A DNA stretch of 64,000 nucleotides from NCBI GenBank assembly GCA_003550325.1, contig QKWP01001149.1, positions 62,001-126,000 on the forward strand, in the 5' to 3' direction. The notes under the pieces are model-generated. The model had not been told where the DNA came from, ran no database searches, and was given only the letters and a program-made list of their open reading frames with translations. A program made the translations under genes and the position numbers. How positions within the stretch are numbered: the stretch's first letter is position 1; each line of letters begins with the position of its first letter. This document shows positions 58,302-64,000 of the stretch, piece after piece. The stretch is from Gigaspora rosea (taxonomy: Eukaryota > Glomeromycota > Glomeromycetes > Diversisporales > Gigasporaceae).

Positions 58302-60947
58302 AGATAACAAATTAAAAAAAACAAATATATTTATTTAATCAATTTAATTGATAAACCCGATGATTAACATGTTAATAAGTAATTTAACAAAAGTTATTTT
58401 GATTATAATTGTTAAATATTGATATAGAATATGAAAGTTAAATTATTATATTTCAAACCAAAATAAATATTAGTTTTTATTAATAATAAATAGAGTAAAT
58501 TTATTCATTGCCCCATGCGATGCGCCTTATATGTCGCTCTCCTAATCAAATTTCAAGATCAGGTGTAACGTTACATGATCAAAAAGTTCAAAACAAACAT
58601 TCGTTTATTCAAAAATCGTCTATAACTTAAAATTGAGTATATGAAACTACTCTTAGGATTCTAACAAAAAAAATTCCTTGCAAAATTTTACTATAAAAAA
58701 TCCCCTTTCGCCCATACACACAATCTATACCTCACCCTAACCCTATCCAATGAAAAAACTGATTATTTTAATTGGTTTGTTTTTACATTACACCTGATTT
58801 TATGATCTGCACCAGGTGCGACAATATTGCACATGCGATGTATAAATTATTTCTAATAAATAATATTACATTAAATTATTACCATACTCAATTATCTATT
58901 TTCTTTAAAATCGTGGTAAAGTTTTATTTTAAATAATATTAAGATAAATACTTAAAATATAGCAAAAAAAGAGTCACGACCATGCGATCGTTAACATTTC
59001 CGAACCCCTTCAGAAGCCACATACAAAATTTATGCTGAATCAAATATGATTCATGCGCATAAATGTTGTATGTGGGCTCAAAAATGACATCGACCACATG
59101 GTCGTGACTTTTTTTTCCACCCACCAACACCACCACTACCTGAATACTTAGCACTTAATAGTGCGATTCTGTAAATTTTTTTGTATTTCACAGTGTAATT
59201 ATATAATATTTTGGGTACTTTACAGGAAATTATATAAATATTTTGGGTACTTCGCAGTATAATTAAATTATATTTAGGTACTTTGCATTATAATTATATA
59301 GACATTGGTACTTTATAGTACCATTGATGCTTAATAACGATCCTATACTTTAATTTAGCATTGCACAGATACTTTATAAACATATACCCTGAAAATACAA
59401 AAAACGAGTGTCTAAACCAGTATAGGAACATTAATAAAAAACTTCAGGAAGCAATTTTACTTATAAGTCAAGCCCTAACCCTAACTCCTAACTAACCCTT
59501 ACCCTAGTTTTAATTAAATAATTAAAAACATATAAACACACCTGGCTTTAGCCATCCCCCATTTCAGTAAACAGGAAATACTAAGTTGAATTTTCTGATT
59601 GGTCGATAGAGTGACGAACAGCTTTAATATAATAGATAATCATTAACAGTTAAATATGAAAACATAGTTTTAAAATTAAATTATTTTTATATCGAATATA
59701 AGTTACAGAATCGAATTTACTTTATTAAATCGGAAGTAAAAAAATTTAAAAAAAATATATAGTTTTTTATATATAAAATACGATTTTTAATCATTTTGGT
59801 CTGTTTAGCAAAATGAATTAGAAAATATTACAACAAAGCTTTAAAACTACACTCTTTATACACAATTTGCAAATTATAGAATTGAAATGGCTTCGCTAGA
59901 ACTAAAGTTATTAAGTTTAAAAATTTAAAAATATTTTATATATTAAATTTTATTGTGCCGAGCACTAATTATACTATTGCGATCTTCCTATTGTCACCTC
60001 TTCTGCACCATTTTCGGATTATCATATGCGATATTCTTACCTGTAATGGTATTTTTGAGACGAAGGGTTGTGTGGCTGTTCTACTTTTCGATCACGCGAT
60101 ATCCTATACTTCGCACAAAATAGGAAATACTACGTTGAATCTTCTGATTGGTAAATAGCGTGACGGACAGACGTTTGAGTTTTAGTACACTCTCAATTGG
60201 AGATTTAAATTAAAATCAGAGTTATTTGATTTAATTTTCCGATTTATAATTCAACGTAGTACATAAAAATTTTTACTTATTTTGAAACCCTAAATACTTA
60301 TTTTTTTGCATCATTTAATTACATAAAAATTGTTTTATAGTTTCAAATTGAATTATATTATTCGTGTCAAAATTAATTTAATGCCGGCTGAATCAAATGA
60401 TTAACATGTTATAAGATTAAATGGTTGGAAAAATTTTTAGGTGGCTACTTTTTATTAGTTTAATATGAATAATTAAATTATCATATGCATGTTGTATTGA
60501 GGTAGGCAGTCATCTATATAGATCAATATATATGAGGTCTACTAGTAGTAAAATTGCTAGTAAATAATTTTTATTTATTTATTTTTTTTTTTGTAATATT
60601 CTTTTACAATATAGTGATCAGGATGGAACATGACCGAAATCCCTATATGCACGTATGGTTACACAAGATTTTATATAATAAAATCATATTAGAAGAATAT
60701 ACGTCATAAGGTAACACACGAAGGACAGCCCTGTTTGCTATGGAATTTTACCAGTTTTTTCCTTTGTCGTTATATAAATATAGTGTAGAGACCAATTCGA
60801 GTAATTAGCATTCTGGCTAAGATTTACTAGACGTACATTTTTACTAGTAAATTGTTATAAAATAACGTAAGTACAAAAATAACTCAGAATTATGTTACTT
60901 TTTTACGCTTTTGGCATTTAAAATTGCAACAGCCGACACTGAAGAAA
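58302..60947. other. Intergenic DNA with small repeat fragments
   Basis: No gene is recognised in 2.6 kb. Positions 58515-58850 hold inverted CATGCGATG-type ends and may be a MITE. A phrase containing AGGAAATACTA and GTTGAATNTTCTGATTGGT with GTGACG occurs at 59570-59620 and again at 60120-60168. Positions 59205-59325 contain four copies of a GGGTACTTTGCAGTATAATTA-like unit. TTAGGG-type text in complement form occurs near 58734 and 59473. Confidence 0.4.
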
Positions 60948-63636
60948 TTATGTATTTATTGGTTTACATTTACCAAAAATTATTTGGTTAATTTTTGTCT
61001 TTAATTTAGATGAAATGTCAGAAATCCCTTCTATTTCCTCTGAAGTTTCTTCCTCTTCCTCTTTTTTAGCGTTTTCATCATCTTCAAAATCCTCCGGCGT
61101 AAGTTTATCTTCACCTTCAAGTCGTTCCAAAAACTTTTTAATATTTTTAAAAATCACTTTTTTATAGAATTCTTAGCAATAATTACACTTTCTATTATAA
61201 CATGTCAAATGGTATCCGTGGCCACAAATAAGAACCATTCCATCTTCTTCGCTAAATAGATGCTTACAGCGATCGCACAAATTTGGTTGGGGCAAGTACA
61301 ACGAACTATAAGCAGTTGGTAAGCGTCGTAAATCTACATTTTCTCCTAAAGTAGCAAGGTGGTAAACTTAAGGTTTTTGTCTTTTCTTTTTTAACTTTGG
61401 ACCACTCTTTCCACATTATAGAATAAATCTTGAAAGTATTTTAAGAGAAAGAGGCTAGTTTTCTTATTCAAAAGGTCAAGTGCGGGTAGGGTATATGGAT
61501 ATCGCCATGTCTTATGATAATTATCTTTAAATGCTGTATTATGGTTCACTAAATAATAGAAAATAAAATATGTAAAATTAAAGCAAAATTTGCTTTGTCT
61601 AATAATAAAGAAAAGCGACCAATTTACTAATAACATAGGCTTGTTTTATTATATTGTCAACTGTTGCATTTGGTGATATATTTGCCCTAATTCGACTATG
61701 AGTATTCTCTACATAATATTCGTTGAAGTACGGCAAATGCATTCGAATTATGTCAAAAAAAGGATGATCGTTATCCTTCCAATAAAACACATCGGACAAA
61801 AAAGCCAAAGGTGCTTTATTGTAGTTTTTCCATTTCAATTATAACGCGTATGTCCAAATGCGGAAAACCGTTTCCATATATTCGTCAAACAAACCTGCAT
61901 GAAATAAATTTGCATAGATATCAAGTGTTGCCGGCACTATGTTATCGAGTAAATCGATTGTAGTTCGATACTCGAGGTCCTTACATGTTTTTCCAAATTT
62001 TTCTATAATTTTGTCCCGAATTTTTACCCATCCATTTCGAGTAAGTTCTAAAATGAGGTTAATCCTCCACGGGTGAGGCTTTTTTGTAAGCATTTTACTG
62101 GAACCAAAAACAAAGTGAAATAATTTTTCGAAAAAGGAATAGTGCACTAAAAAAACATGTTCTCTACTGTTTAAGGATAAGTGTAGCAGACTCAAAATTG
62201 GTAAGAATGGACAATGTCTCGTGGCGGCGGTTTCATATACAGAGCTTTTCTAACGAACAATTGGCCAGGCCAATTGGCAACAAGCGGCGCAACACAATTA
62301 TCCAAATGTCGTGTTTTATTATTAATAGATAAAATAAGTGTTATTGCCTTAATATAGTCTTGAACTAAGTGTAACCCTTGCTCATTAAATCCAACTAACT
62401 TAAGACCTTCCATTGATCGTTCCTCTTTCCGTTTTTCTAGATCGTCGTTATAATTATGCACCATTAAAGCATCGATTCTATCAAGTTCATTAATTACTAA
62501 ACGATTTTGTGAAACCCAATATAACTGTCATTCGAAATATGGAATATCGAATATTCCAGTATAATTATTAATAAGATGCTAACAGATTATTGGCGCTTCA
62601 ATGTTTGCCGGATTATGGATAAATATGTTATTGTGTACGAGTAAAACAGATTGAGATTCTAAAACGGGTTTTGCTACGCATGTAGCAAAATGGTTTGCAC
62701 TAGATGTTGAAGTGGTGTCTGGCCTTCTAATTCCGTGAATTGCATGATAATCTTCTATGTTGTAAATGTGAAGTTGATTTTTCTAATTAAAAATAAAAAT
62801 AAAAAATAAATTTTATTTAAACAAGATATTAATATTTAAATTATTTAAATTTAATTAATAAAAAGTACATGATTTGTAAAATGTTCTTCGATTTTTATTG
62901 CATATTGACTCTGAACTTTTTTTCAAAAATTTTCTACAGTATTAGCACACACGGAATATCCAAGTTTCGACATTGTATCGACTGCATCCCATGTTGCACC
63001 CGAAGCCATCAGATACAAGCCAACTTCTAACTTATGTTGATTGACAAATTTGTTTCGAAAGCCTGCAATAATATAGCACAGGCCAACAACAGACTTCTTT
63101 GCTTCATTTATACTATGGGCAGAACGTTCTCTAGGAATAACTAAATTCATCATATATTTAAAAAAGCCCTCAAGTTGAGGATCCGCACTTTCAATAATAT
63201 TTTCAAATTTCACGGGATCCAACTCAAGATTTGCAAATTCTTGGTGTTGTCGACGGTATAGTACTCTTGTTAATGCTTGAACTTTTGAAGCAAATGTTAC
63301 ATCTAATATAAAATATTAAATTAAATAAAAAATTACATACATATTTTTTTTTAAAAAAAGACTGTTACACTACCTGAACAATTATCGGATTCAATTTTTT
63401 TTTCCTAAATACTCTTTTTTTTTTTTTAGGGATTTTCTTCGTTGACTACTATTAGCTTCTATAATTTTACAATAATGGGGATGACATAGTTGCCTTCCTA
63501 TTTCAAGATACGGATACTTTTGCAGCATTTGGTTTTTATGGCATTTTTCAAATGCAAGCTCAGTAATTACACGGAATCTAACATTGGTATTTGTACAATC
63601 ATTGACAAAACAAGGCCCAAAATTTTGGGTTTTCAT
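60948..63636 (-). pseudogene. AM-fungal gene of unknown function with C-terminal RING-like finger, broken
   Basis: A multi-exon minus-strand gene. Exon 1 (63636 to 63374) opens with a Cys/His motif: CFVNDC, FEKCHKNQ, then LCHPHYCKII. Exon 2 starts at 63302 and contains GFFKYMMNLVIPRERSAHS and GLYLMASGATWDAVDTM. Later exons carry FNEQGLHLVQDYI, LVANWPGQLFVRKALYM, HPWRINLILELTRNGWVKIRD, NIVPATLDIYANLFHAGL, YVENTHSRIRANISPNATV and a C-terminal CDRC..LICGHGYHLTC..CNYC (61300-61180), a RING-like zinc finger. An acidic Glu-rich tail ends at 60948. Lesions include a poly-A frameshift near 63405, TGA at 62923, TAG and TGA near 62577 and 62529, a frameshift near 62192 and TAA at 61839. RING fingers often mark ubiquitin ligases, but the rest gives no function. 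Confidence 0.6.
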
Positions 63637-64000
63637 TTACTAAAAAAAAATAAAAAAAAATTAATAATATTGTCCAAGTATTTTCTAAATACGTTATTGA
63701 TTTTCTACCTTGACAGAACTTGGCACGTGAAACGGTGCAGCACAATAAAGCTTGACACGGTGAAATTTGACATGGCAAAACTTGACACGGTGAAACTTGG
63801 CACAGCGAAAGTTGGCAGTAGAAAGTTGGCACGGTAAAACTTTAATAGAGGCAAAACTTTAATAAAAAGCGAAACTTGACTTAGTGGAACCCGGCACAAA
63901 AACTTTAAGTACAGTGAAACTTTGACCACAACAGGATTATTGAGAAATTTTGCTGTTAAACCTTGACTGTGCAAACTTTATATAAAAAGGTTTGATTATA
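63637..64000. repeat. 15-bp minisatellite
   Basis: Positions 63751-63839 are about six copies of CTTGACACGGTGAAA, with degenerate copies on either side to about 63970. The period of 15 keeps all frames open, so the frames seen on both strands (Thr/Val/Lys-rich on plus, Ser/Phe/Val-rich on minus) reflect the repeat, not a protein. The window ends inside this region. Confidence 0.75.

Overview
The window looks like a repeat-dominated stretch of an arbuscular mycorrhizal fungus genome (Glomeromycotina, Rhizophagus-like). This taxon call is inference. It rests on the very AT-rich DNA, introns mostly of 60-100 nt, a tyrosine-kinase-like gene with the HRDLHSGN catalytic loop, a multi-exon P450, and several degraded gene families of the kind that fill these genomes. 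Only three coding units look intact: an amino-acid permease (28231-30891), a protein kinase directly downstream that may be spliced to it (30892-32120), and a six-exon cytochrome P450 (42038-43961).

Layout. 1-6640 is AT-rich intergenic DNA with a GC-richer block at 559-1660. 6640-12770 is a degenerate satellite (unit about 115 bp) cut by a 5'-truncated LINE (7486-9880) and a pogo-like element (10173-11097). 12917-27500 is a long run of decayed plus-strand reading frames. In order these are a Ty3-type reverse transcriptase/RNase H, an IS1595/ISXO2 (Merlin-type) DDE transposase, a zinc-knuckle protein, a multi-zinc-finger protein, an acidic coiled-coil protein, a Zn(II)2Cys6 protein, a large unknown protein, two CxxC zinc proteins and a Nudix hydrolase. 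Three DNA elements are inserted in it at 13063-14046, 14471-17255 and 23948-25273, each with target-site duplications. I know of no described element with this gene set, and it is the best candidate here for a new system. I could not find terminal repeats, so its unity is not proven.

28231-32120 holds the permease and kinase. 33040-35130 is a 106-bp satellite. 35322-41270 is a series of hairpin and MITE-like elements. 42038-43961 is the P450. 46442-50291 holds three further DNA elements plus a one-N assembly gap with duplicated flanks. 50420-56014 is a degraded MULE-like transposase gene on the minus strand, split by a LINE (52095-54368) that itself carries a 296-bp MITE. 60948-63636 is a decayed minus-strand gene with a C-terminal RING-like finger, and the window ends in a 15-bp minisatellite.

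The insertions give a relative history. The satellite and the composite block came first, then the LINEs and hAT/pogo-like elements, then the smallest MITEs. Stop codons in the composite block often sit where the protein family has tryptophan, pointing to G-to-A or C-to-T transition decay.
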